DNA of 38,064 nt from Chloroflexota bacterium (GTDB lineage Bacteria; Chloroflexota; Limnocylindria; Limnocylindrales; CSP1-4). A program made the position numbers and the translations under genes. The stretch is from positions 1-38,064 of the forward strand of contig JAICUI010000029.1 of the NCBI GenBank assembly GCA_025935925.1, given 5' to 3'. The notes beneath the pieces were generated by a model, which worked only from the letters and a program-made list of their open reading frames with translations, ran no database searches and was not told the DNA's origin. Every line of letters starts with the position of its first letter. Position 1 is the stretch's first letter. Shown one piece after another: positions 31,205 to 38,064 of this stretch.

Positions 31205-31618
31205 TCAGGCGAACTCGCGGAACGCCTCCGCGAGGCGGTCGATGGACGCCTGGTCACCCGGGTCGACCGCCACCCGGCCGAGCTCGCGGTTGCGAGCCGC
31301 GATGACGCGCTCGACGAGCGCCCGGCCGGGCGCCGACAGCGCCACCCGCCGGTTCCGCCGATCCGCGGCGGGACGCGAGGTGCGCACGAGCGACCGGTCC
31401 GCGACGCGGCGCACGAGGCGGCTCGTCGCGGAGCTCGTGACGCCGAGCCGTTCCGCGAGCTCGCCGATGGTCAGCGGGCCGCGGGACGACAGGAGCACGA
31501 GGAGCCGCCACTGCACGAGCGTGAGGTCGGGCGCGGCCGCCTGGATGGCACGCGCCGTGACCGCGACGGAGCCGACCACGATCGCCTCGAGCGGTGATGT
31601 CCGGTCGGGAGGCGTCAT
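31205..31618 (-). CDS. MarR-family transcriptional regulator
   Basis: From ATG 31618 the protein has 137 residues, the usual MarR size; an in-frame GTG at 31654 would begin inside the palindrome discussed next and is less likely. The winged helix is clear: LTLVQWRLLVLLSSRGPLTIGELAERLGVTSSATSRLVRRVADRSLV, then the wing RTSRPAADRRNRRVALSAPGRALVERV. MarR proteins are dimeric repressors released by small aromatic or other ligands, or by oxidation; there is no Cys here. It is divergent from the enolase-superfamily gene and is the likely regulator of that four-gene unit. It is convergent with the GH13 gene, with 45 bases between. Confidence 0.93.
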   Translation of the reverse strand: MTPPDRTSPLEAIVVGSVAVTARAIQAAAPDLTLVQWRLLVLLSSRGPLTIGELAERLGVTSSATSRLVRRVADRSLVRTSRPAADRRNRRVALSAPGRALVERVIAARNRELGRVAVDPGDQASIDRLAEAFREFA

Positions 31619-31647
31619 CCGCCAAGCGTAGGGTCGCAGCGGGATTT

Positions 31648-31661
31648 GTTCCACATGGAAC
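31648..31661. promoter_or_regulatory. Palindromic operator for the divergent MarR regulator
   Basis: GTTCCA-CA-TGGAAC is a perfect 6-bp inverted repeat with a 2-bp spacer. It lies 30 bp upstream of the marR ATG and 75 bp upstream of the enolase-family gene, in an otherwise featureless 118-bp gap. Size and symmetry fit a MarR dimer. Confidence 0.65.
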
Positions 31662-31736
31662 CGATGTCATGCGGTCGCAAGGCATCCCGGCCGCCGGAAT
31701 CGGCGGTGCACCCGGCGGGGGGTCGAGCATCGGGTC

Positions 31737-32891
31737 ATGGTCACGTCGACCGCGACGACCAGCCGGTCCGTCACTCGGGATCGGCTGGCGGACGGCCCGG
31801 TCATCGACCGGCTCGACGCGGCGGCGTACGTCGTCCCCACGGACCGCCCGGAGTCCGACGGCACGCTCGCTTGGACGTCGACGACCCTCGTCCTCGTCGG
31901 CGTGACGGCCGGCGGTCAGCGCGGCATCGGCTACTCGTACGCGTCCGCGAGCGCGGCCCACCTCGCCGTCGACGTCCTCGGCGACGCGATCCGAGGCCGG
32001 CCGGCCATGGACATCTCGGCGCTGTGGACGTCGATGGTCACCGCCGTGCGGAACGTCGGACGGCAGGGGATCGCGGCGACGGCCATCTCCGCGACCGACA
32101 ACGCGCTGTGGGACCTGAAGGGCAAGCTCCTCGGCGTCTCGGTGGCCGACCTGCTCGGCCGCGCGCGCGACCGCGTGCCCGCCTACGGGTCCGGTGGCTT
32201 CACGTCGTACACCGACGATGAGCTCGCGGCCCAGCTCCACGGCTGGGCGGCGGACGGGTTCACAGCCGTGAAGATGAAGATCGGGCGCGACCCGGTGGCA
32301 GACATGCGCCGCGTCGAGGTCGCGCGGCGGGCGGTCGGCGACGACGTCGCCCTGTTCACCGACGCCAACGGCGCGTATCGCCCGGCGGCGGCGATCGGCT
32401 GGGCGCACCGCCTCGCCGGCCAGGGCGTGACCTGGTTCGAGGAGCCGGTGTCGTCCGACGACGTCGCGGGGTTGCGCGACGTCCGTCGGCACGCGCCGCC
32501 CGGCATGGCGATCACGGCCGGCGAATACGCGTGGGGCCCCGACGAGACGCGACTCCTCGTCGCGGGCGAGGCCATCGACGTCCTCCAGCTCGACGCGACG
32601 CGCTGCCTCGGCGTCACCGGCTTCCTCGTGGGCGCCGCGCTCGCGGAGGCGTGGCACCTGCCGCTGTCCTCGCACTGCGCCCCGGCGCTCCATGCGCAGC
32701 TGATGACCGCCGCGCGGCCCGGGATCCACATGGAGTGGTTCCACGACCACGTCCGGCTCGAGGGCCTGCTGTTCGACGGCGCGCCCCGCGCGATCGACGG
32801 CGCCGTCGCGGTCGACGGGTCGCGGCCCGGGCTGGGCCTCGAGCTGCGCGAGGCGGATGCCAACCCGTTCCTCGAGTGGCGCTCGTCGTGA
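31737..32891 (+). CDS. Enolase-superfamily sugar-acid dehydratase (mandelate racemase/muconate lactonizing type)
   Basis: A 384-residue enolase-superfamily protein. The capping domain occupies about 1-150 and the barrel follows. The catalytic KxK pair is Lys179/Lys181 in AVKMKIG. Magnesium ligands are Asp209 (TDANGAY), Glu235 (WFEEPV) and Glu263 (TAGEYAWG). The barrel-end His313 lies in SSHCAPALHAQ. This set allows proton abstraction from a carboxylate substrate, so acid-sugar dehydration (or racemisation) is expected; the particular substrate cannot be read from the sequence. It starts at ATG 31737, is divergent from MarR across a palindromic operator, and its TGA overlaps the GTG of the FAD/Fe-S gene, indicating translational coupling with an oxidative step. 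Confidence 0.9.
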   Translation: MVTSTATTSRSVTRDRLADGPVIDRLDAAAYVVPTDRPESDGTLAWTSTTLVLVGVTAGGQRGIGYSYASASAAHLAVDVLGDAIRGRPAMDISALWTSMVTAVRNVGRQGIAATAISATDNALWDLKGKLLGVSVADLLGRARDRVPAYGSGGFTSYTDDELAAQLHGWAADGFTAVKMKIGRDPVADMRRVEVARRAVGDDVALFTDANGAYRPAAAIGWAHRLAGQGVTWFEEPVSSDDVAGLRDVRRHAPPGMAITAGEYAWGPDETRLLVAGEAIDVLQLDATRCLGVTGFLVGAALAEAWHLPLSSHCAPALHAQLMTAARPGIHMEWFHDHVRLEGLLFDGAPRAIDGAVAVDGSRPGLGLELREADANPFLEWRSS

Positions 32892-35800
32892 CCCGGATCG
32901 ACACGTCCCGCCGGTCGACCTGGCGCGCGCCGTTCGTCGACGTCCAGCCGCGCGTCGACCTCGCGCGGGGTACCGACGAGATGGGCGAGGCGGGGCGGCT
33001 CGTCGTCGACCTCATCAACCACGTCCGCGGCGAGGTCCGCTTCGACGCCGGCACCCGCGCGATGTACAGCACCGACGCCTCGAACTACCGCCAGGTCCCG
33101 ATCGGCGTGGTCGTCCCGGCGGACACCGACGACGTCGTCGCCGCCATCGAGGTCTGCCGCACGCACGGCGTGCCGATCGTGTCGCGCGGCGGCGGGACGA
33201 GCCTCGCGGGCCAGACGTGCAACGTCGCCGTCGTGCTCGACCACTCGAAGCTCCACAACGACCTCGTCGAGCTGAACGCGGACGAGCGATGGGCGCGCGT
33301 TCGACCGGGCATCGTCCTCGACGAGCTGCGCAACGCCGCCGAGCAGCACGGCCTCACGTTCGGTCCGGATCCCGCGACGCACTCCCACTGCACCCTCGGC
33401 GGGATGCTCGGCAACAACTCCTGCGGCGTCCACTCGGTGATGGCGGGCAAGACCGTCGACAACGTGCTCGAGCTCGATGTCCTCGCCTACGACGGGACGC
33501 GGTTGACGGTCGGCCCGACGCCCGACGACGAGCTGATCCGCCGGTGCGGCGAGCCCGGTCGCGTCGGCGAGCTGTACCGCGGGATGCGCAGGATCCGCGA
33601 CACCTACGCCGACGAGATCCGCGCCCGGTACCCCGACATCCCGCGCCGCGTCTCCGGCTACAACCTCGACGACCTGCTGCCCGAAAACGGCTTCGACGTC
33701 GCGAAGGCCCTCGTCGGCTCCGAGTCGACGCTGGTCACGATCCTCGAGGCCAAGCTCCGGCTGGTGCCCAGCCCGCCGGGCCGGGTCCTCGTCGCGATCG
33801 GGTACCCCGACGTGTTCGCCGCGGCCGATGACGTCCCCGACGTCGTCGACTCCGGGTGCATCGCGTGCGAGGGCATGGACGACAAGCTGGTGCGCGACAT
33901 CCGCGCCCGCGGGATCCACCCCGACGCGCTCGGGCTCCTCCCCGAGGGCCGCGGGTTCCTGCTCGTCGAGTTCGGCGGCCGCGACCGGGCCGAGGCGGAC
34001 GAGAAGGCCGACGCGTTCGTCGCCAAGCTCCGCGACAGGAACCCGAACGCCAAGGCGAAGCGCTACGACGACCCGGCCGACGAGCAGAAGCTGTGGACCG
34101 TCCGCGAGTCCGGTCTCGGCGCGACGGCGATGGTCCCGGGCAAGGCCACGAGCGGCCCGGGCTGGGAGGACTCCGCGGTCGCGCCCGAGCGCCTGGGCGA
34201 CTACCTCCGGGCCATCGGCAAGCTCTGGCAGCGCTACGGCTACGAGGCGGACATGTACGGCCACTTCGGCCAGGGCGTCCTCCACTGCCGCATCGACTTC
34301 GACCTCGTGACGCCCGGCGGCCTCGAGGCGTTCCGCGCGTACATGGACGACGCGGCGGACATCGTCGTCTCGATGGGCGGCTCGCTGTCCGGGGAGCACG
34401 GCGACGGCCAGGCGCGCGCGGAGCTGCTGCCGAAGATGTTCGGCGAGCGGCTGGTCGGCGCGTTCGAGGAGCTGAAGGACCTCTGGGACCCGGACGGGAA
34501 GATGAACCCGGGCAAGATCGTCCGGCCCAACCCCATCCTGTCCGACCTCCGCCTCGGGTCCGACTACCGGCCGCCGCAGCCACGTACGTGGTTCAAGTTT
34601 CCGGAGGACAACGGCGAGTTCGGGCACGCGGCGTTCCGTTGCGTCGGCGTGGGCGAATGCCGGCGCCACGAGGGCGGCGTGATGTGCCCCTCGTACATGG
34701 TCACCCGCGAGGAGCGGCACTCGACCCGCGGGCGGGCGCGGATGCTGTTCGAGCTCCTGAACGGCCACGAGCTCGAGGGCGGCTGGCGCAACGACGACCT
34801 CGAGGAGGCGCTCGACCTGTGCCTCGCGTGCAAGGGCTGCAAGGGCGACTGCCCGGTCAACGTCGACATGGCGACGTACAAGGCCGAGTTCCGCGCGCAC
34901 CACTACGCCGGCCGGCTCCGGCCGCGGCCGGCCTACGCGATGGGGCTCATCCACTGGTGGGCGAAGCTCGCGGCGCACGCGCCCGGGCTCGTCAACACGC
35001 TGGCCGGAGCGCCGGTGCTCGGCGCGATCGCGAAGCGCGTCGGCGGGATCGCGCCCGAGCGGACCATCCCGCGGTTCGCGCCGCAGACGTTCCGGTCGCG
35101 CTGGTCCGACGCCGGCGGCGGCTGGACGGCCGACGACGCCCGGGGACCCGGCAGGCGCGTGATCCTGTGGGTCGACACGTTCACCGACCACTTCCATCCC
35201 GACGTCGCGCAGGCCGCGGTGGAGGTGCTCCGCGACGCGGGCTGCGACGTGGTCGTCCCGCAGCGCGAGCTGTGCTGCGGGCGGCCGCTGTACGACTGGG
35301 GCTTCCTCGGCCAGGCGAAGGCCCTCCTCCGCCACGTCCTCACCGACCTCCGCGACGACATCCGCGCCGGGACCCCGATCGTCGGGCTGGAGCCGTCGTG
35401 CGTGTCCGTCTTCAGGGACGAGGCGACGAACCTGCTCCACGGGGACGCGGACGCCCGCCGGCTCGCGGCGCAGACGACGACCCTCACCGAGTTCCTCGCC
35501 CGGCTCGACGGCTATCGCCCGCCGCGCCTCGAGGGCCGCGCGCTCGTGCACGGCCACTGCCATCACCGCTCGGTGCTCGACTTCGACTCGGAGCTGACCC
35601 TGCTGCGGGCGATGGGCCTCGACGTCGACGTCCCGGAGACGGGCTGCTGCGGGATGGCGGGCGCGTTCGGGTTCGAGGCGGGCGACCACTACCGCGTGTC
35701 GATCGCGGCCGGCGAGCGGGCGCTGCTGCCCGCGGTCCGGGCATCGGACGACGCGACCTGGATCGTCACGGGCGGCTTCAGCTGCCGCGAGCAGATCGAA

Positions 35801-35965
35801 CAGCAGACGGGCCGCTCCGTCCTCCACCCGGCCGAGCTCATCGCCCGCGCGCTCCGCTCGGGTCGCGATCCGCGGCCGGGGCGACGAGGCGGCGACCCGG
35901 ACGTCGAGCACCAGCCCCCGGCGCACGGGCGACCCACGCCGTCGTCGGCCGGGGTGAGCGCGTGA
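32888..35965 (+). CDS. Fused FAD-linked oxidase/Fe-S oxidoreductase (D-lactate/glycolate dehydrogenase-like)
   Basis: A 1025-residue fusion of GlcD-like and GlcF-like parts. The FAD domain has the PP-loop VSRGGGTSLAGQ at 98-109, LGGMLGNNSCGVH near 175, and GEHGDGQAR near 500 before the C-terminal FAD-oxidase segment. The first 4Fe-4S motif starts at Cys585 (CVGVGECR, then MCPSYMVTREE). The second is CLACKGCKGDCPVNVD near 645. Two CCG-type cysteine-rich domains, ELCCGRPLYDWG near 795 and ETGCCGMAGAFG near 920, complete the electron-transfer module. It is a membrane-associated or cytosolic 2-hydroxyacid dehydrogenase feeding quinones. The start is GTG 32888, overlapping the enolase-family gene. 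The last 50 residues are Pro/Arg-rich. D-lactate or D-2-hydroxyglutarate are candidate substrates. Confidence 0.93.
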   Translation: MTRIDTSRRSTWRAPFVDVQPRVDLARGTDEMGEAGRLVVDLINHVRGEVRFDAGTRAMYSTDASNYRQVPIGVVVPADTDDVVAAIEVCRTHGVPIVSRGGGTSLAGQTCNVAVVLDHSKLHNDLVELNADERWARVRPGIVLDELRNAAEQHGLTFGPDPATHSHCTLGGMLGNNSCGVHSVMAGKTVDNVLELDVLAYDGTRLTVGPTPDDELIRRCGEPGRVGELYRGMRRIRDTYADEIRARYPDIPRRVSGYNLDDLLPENGFDVAKALVGSESTLVTILEAKLRLVPSPPGRVLVAIGYPDVFAAADDVPDVVDSGCIACEGMDDKLVRDIRARGIHPDALGLLPEGRGFLLVEFGGRDRAEADEKADAFVAKLRDRNPNAKAKRYDDPADEQKLWTVRESGLGATAMVPGKATSGPGWEDSAVAPERLGDYLRAIGKLWQRYGYEADMYGHFGQGVLHCRIDFDLVTPGGLEAFRAYMDDAADIVVSMGGSLSGEHGDGQARAELLPKMFGERLVGAFEELKDLWDPDGKMNPGKIVRPNPILSDLRLGSDYRPPQPRTWFKFPEDNGEFGHAAFRCVGVGECRRHEGGVMCPSYMVTREERHSTRGRARMLFELLNGHELEGGWRNDDLEEALDLCLACKGCKGDCPVNVDMATYKAEFRAHHYAGRLRPRPAYAMGLIHWWAKLAAHAPGLVNTLAGAPVLGAIAKRVGGIAPERTIPRFAPQTFRSRWSDAGGGWTADDARGPGRRVILWVDTFTDHFHPDVAQAAVEVLRDAGCDVVVPQRELCCGRPLYDWGFLGQAKALLRHVLTDLRDDIRAGTPIVGLEPSCVSVFRDEATNLLHGDADARRLAAQTTTLTEFLARLDGYRPPRLEGRALVHGHCHHRSVLDFDSELTLLRAMGLDVDVPETGCCGMAGAFGFEAGDHYRVSIAAGERALLPAVRASDDATWIVTGGFSCREQIEQQTGRSVLHPAELIARALRSGRDPRPGRRGGDPDVEHQPPAHGRPTPSSAGVSA

Positions 35966-35995
35966 CCGCCCGTGACGACCCCCACGACCTGACAC

Positions 35996-36001
35996 AAGGA
36001 G
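35996..36001 (+). promoter_or_regulatory. Ribosome binding site of the PoxB-like gene
   Basis: AAGGAG lies 6 nt before the ATG at 36008 and fixes that start. It is one of few consensus sites here, in a 42-nt gap after the FAD/Fe-S gene; it suggests high, independent translation of the TPP enzyme. Confidence 0.7.
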
Positions 36002-36007
36002 CTGCCG

Positions 36008-37762
36008 ATGGCACGCACGGCGTCTGACGTCCTCATCGAGACCCTCATCGACTGGGGCGTCGACACGGTCTTCGGGATCCCGGGCGACGGGATCAACGGG
36101 ATCATGGAGTCGCTCCGGACCCATCGCGACCGGATCCGGTTCGTCCAGGTCCGGCACGAGGAGTCCGCGGCCTTCGCCGCGTGCTCGTACTCGAAGTTCA
36201 CGGGTCGGCTGGGCGTGTGCCTCGCGACGTCGGGCCCGGGCGGGCTGCACCTCACGAACGGCCTGTACGACGCGAAGCTCGACGGCGCGTCCGTGCTCGC
36301 GATCACGGGCCACCACTACAGCGACCTCATCGACACGGACCAGCAGCAGGACGTCGACCTGACCCGCGTCTTCGAGGACGTGACCGTCTACAACACGCGG
36401 GTCAACAACCCGGCACACGTGGCGAACGTCGCGCCGCTCGCCTGTCGCACGGCGCTCGCGCGCCGCGGCGTCGCCCACATCTGCTTCCCGACCGACATCC
36501 AGGTCCTCGACGCGGACGACGGGCCGCGTGCGAAGGACGACGTCAAGGGCCACGCCGACGGCGCGTACGCCTGGGGCGGGGGCGTCCCGGACGAGCGCGA
36601 GCTCGACCACGCCGCGGAGATCCTCAATGCCGGCGGCAAGACGGCGATCCTTGCCGGCCGCGGCGCGATCGGCGCGACGGACGAGCTCGAGGCGGTCGCG
36701 CGGATGCTCGGCGCGCCGGTGATCACCGCGCTGCTCGGCAAGGGCGTCGTGCCCGACGACAGCCCGTACACCCTCGGCACCATCGGGCTGCTCGGCACGA
36801 AGCCCGCCACCGAGGCGCTCGAGGCGTGCGACACGCTGCTGATCGCCGGCAGCTCCTTCCCGTACATCGAGTTCTACCCCAAGCCCGGCAAGGCGCGCGG
36901 CGTCCAGATCGACGTCGATCCGACGCGGATCGGGCTGCGCTACCCGGTCGAGGTCGGCCTCGTCGGCGACACCAGGCGCTGCCTCCAGCTCCTCGCGCGC
37001 CGGCTGCGGCCCCGTGACGACACCTCGTTCCTCGACGACGCGCGTTCCGGGATGGACGACTGGTGGGACCTCATCGGCGAGCGTGAGTCGCGCATGGACA
37101 CGCCGATGAAGCCGCAGGTCGTCGCGGGCTCCGTGAGCCGGCACCTCGCCGACGATGCGATCGTCGTGTCCGACTCCGGGACGATCACGACCTGGTTCGC
37201 GCGGCACGTCCGCTCTCGCCGCGGCCAGCGCTTCTCGCTCAGCGGCAACCTCGCGACGATGGCCTGCGGGCTGCCCTACGCGATCGGCGCGCAGACGGCC
37301 TACCCCGACCGGCAGGTCGTCGCGTTCGTCGGCGACGGTGGCTTCAGCATGCTCATGGCCGACTTCGCGACCGCCGTGAAGTACCAGCTCCCGATCAAGG
37401 TCGTCGTGATCAAGAACGACGTCCTCGGCCAGATCAAGTGGGAGCAGATGGTGTTCCTCGGCAACCCGGAGTTCGGCGTCGAGCTCCAGCCGATCGACTT
37501 CGCCGCGGTCGCGCAGGCATGCGGCGGGACGGGGATGACGGTCACCGATCCGCAGGCATGCGACGAGGCGATCGCCCAGGCGCTCGCGACGCCGGGCCCG
37601 GTCCTCGTGCAGGCCGTCGTCGACCCGCTCGAGGCGCCGATGCCGCCGAAGATCACGCGCGACCAGGCGGTCAAGTTCGCGGAGTCGCTGGCGCGCGGCG
37701 AGCCCGACCGGCTCGCAATCATCCGCAACGCCCTCGGCGAGACCGTGCGGGAGCTCGTCTGA
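36008..37762 (+). CDS. Thiamine-pyrophosphate enzyme, pyruvate oxidase (PoxB)-like
   Basis: A 584-residue member of the acetolactate synthase/pyruvate oxidase family. N-terminal VFGIPGDGINGIMESL (21-36) and RHEESAAFAACSYSKFTG carry the TPP-activating Glu. The central domain (about 190-340) has the Rossmann-like ILAGRGAIGATDELEAVA. The C-terminal TPP motif is GDGGFSMLMADFATAVKYQLPIKVVVIKND near 440-470, closest in style to PoxB-like proteins. It likely decarboxylates pyruvate to acetate or acetyl phosphate plus CO2, but substrate is not proven and benzoylformate- or glyoxylate-type enzymes share the motifs. It follows the FAD/Fe-S dehydrogenase and overlaps the next gene by one base (TGATG), so the operon continues. 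Confidence 0.9.
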   Translation: MARTASDVLIETLIDWGVDTVFGIPGDGINGIMESLRTHRDRIRFVQVRHEESAAFAACSYSKFTGRLGVCLATSGPGGLHLTNGLYDAKLDGASVLAITGHHYSDLIDTDQQQDVDLTRVFEDVTVYNTRVNNPAHVANVAPLACRTALARRGVAHICFPTDIQVLDADDGPRAKDDVKGHADGAYAWGGGVPDERELDHAAEILNAGGKTAILAGRGAIGATDELEAVARMLGAPVITALLGKGVVPDDSPYTLGTIGLLGTKPATEALEACDTLLIAGSSFPYIEFYPKPGKARGVQIDVDPTRIGLRYPVEVGLVGDTRRCLQLLARRLRPRDDTSFLDDARSGMDDWWDLIGERESRMDTPMKPQVVAGSVSRHLADDAIVVSDSGTITTWFARHVRSRRGQRFSLSGNLATMACGLPYAIGAQTAYPDRQVVAFVGDGGFSMLMADFATAVKYQLPIKVVVIKNDVLGQIKWEQMVFLGNPEFGVELQPIDFAAVAQACGGTGMTVTDPQACDEAIAQALATPGPVLVQAVVDPLEAPMPPKITRDQAVKFAESLARGEPDRLAIIRNALGETVRELV

Positions 37763-38064
37763 TGACGACGACCGACGACCGCCCCGCGCCGGGCGACGCC
37801 CACAAGCGCAAGCAGCAGGTCCTGACCAAGGGCCGCGCGTCGGTGGTGGGCAGCATCACCGACGCGGTCGTCGCCAAGAACGGCGAGCCGTTCTTCCTCT
37901 GCCCGCCGGACGGCCAGGTCCCTGTCGAGGGCCGGCACGGCTTCGGGCTGTACCACCACGACTGCCGCTTCCTGTCCGGCTACGAGCTGACGATCGCGGG
38001 CCAGCGACCGGAGTCACTCGCGGCCACGTCGCCCGACGCCGCGGTGCTCGTGCTCGAGCTGACG
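37762..38064 (+). CDS. Glycogen debranching-type protein, N-terminal domain (partial, runs off window)
   Basis: Only the first 101 codons from ATG 37762 are in the window. After a polar leader (about 35 residues) comes SITDAVVAKNGEPFFLCPPDG, then GFGLYHHDCRFLSGYELTIAGQRPE near 72-90. This is the pattern of the amylo-alpha-1,6-glucosidase N-terminal bis domain, where GLYxxDTRFLS is characteristic. Proteins with this domain usually have about 650-750 residues, with an (alpha/alpha)6 barrel following. The T-to-C change in HHDCRFLS is a minor oddity. It is the fourth gene of the MarR-controlled unit. Whether it debranches glycogen or cuts another alpha-glycan cannot be judged from this fragment. 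Confidence 0.8.
   Translation, partial: MTTTDDRPAPGDAHKRKQQVLTKGRASVVGSITDAVVAKNGEPFFLCPPDGQVPVEGRHGFGLYHHDCRFLSGYELTIAGQRPESLAATSPDAAVLVLELT

Noticed and set aside
32183..37207. A 1674-residue open frame on the minus strand
   Set aside because: It lies antisense to the enolase-family, FAD/Fe-S and PoxB-like genes, is Arg/Asp/Val/Leu-rich without any motif, and is the usual stop-poor antisense frame of GC-rich DNA.
1..38064. CRISPR array, IS element or prophage
   Set aside because: No spaced identical repeats of suitable length, no transposase, integrase or phage structural motif in any frame.

Overview
The window is uniformly very GC-rich bacterial chromosome with tightly packed genes, many GTG starts, and 1-4 nt stop/start overlaps. 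Gene content, lipoprotein style and codon use suggest a soil or freshwater Chloroflexota (Limnocylindria/Ellin6529-like). A high-GC actinobacterium cannot be excluded from sequence alone. I see no phage, IS element or CRISPR.

Layout. 1-2.1 kb: a decayed AHSA1/SRPBCC fragment, an orphan nucleoside-type ABC permease, a coiled-coil hypothetical gene and tRNA-Thr(CGT). 2.2-7.2 kb (minus): a compact inositol catabolism operon iolG-iolE-iolB-iolD, divergent from a cytochrome P450 (7.3-8.5 kb). 8.5-11.25 kb (minus): a GH4 6-phosphoglycosidase/alpha-galactosidase and a CehA/McbA-type PHP metallohydrolase whose own stop codon is missing. 11.7-13.4 kb (plus): an ABC-2 exporter pair. 13.4-19.3 kb (minus): a carbohydrate importer (MalF- and MalG-like permeases, lipoprotein binding protein, no ATPase) with an alpha/beta hydrolase and a GH125 alpha-mannosidase. 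19.5-22 kb: an FCD-GntR regulator convergent with an IlvD/Edd sugar-acid dehydratase. 22.1-27.6 kb (plus): a coupled operon of zinc dehydrogenase, DapA-like aldolase and a large GH2 enzyme. 27.6-31.2 kb: a PfkB kinase divergent from a UTRA-GntR regulator followed by a GH13 alpha-glucosidase. 31.2-38 kb: MarR divergent from an operon of enolase-superfamily sugar-acid dehydratase, fused FAD/Fe-S dehydrogenase, PoxB-like TPP enzyme and the start of a glycogen-debranching-type protein that runs off the window.

How it fits together. This is a sugar and polyol utilisation island. Oligosaccharides appear to be imported intact and cut inside the cell: none of GH4, GH125, GH2 or GH13 has a signal peptide. 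Dehydrogenase, dehydratase, aldolase and kinase genes are those expected of a non-phosphorylative, Entner-Doudoroff-like oxidation of the released sugar.

The most interesting signal is regulatory. At least seven places in five divergent promoter regions carry a direct repeat of a 7-mer close to TTGAACC with an 11-bp period (consensus nTGAACCAAnnnTGAACC). It lies in front of the iol operon/P450, GH4, exporter, binding protein, permease/GntR and PfkB/GntR genes. It looks like the operator of one regulon. Its 7+4+7 architecture resembles sites for OmpR/PhoB-type regulators, not the inverted repeats usual for GntR or LacI proteins.
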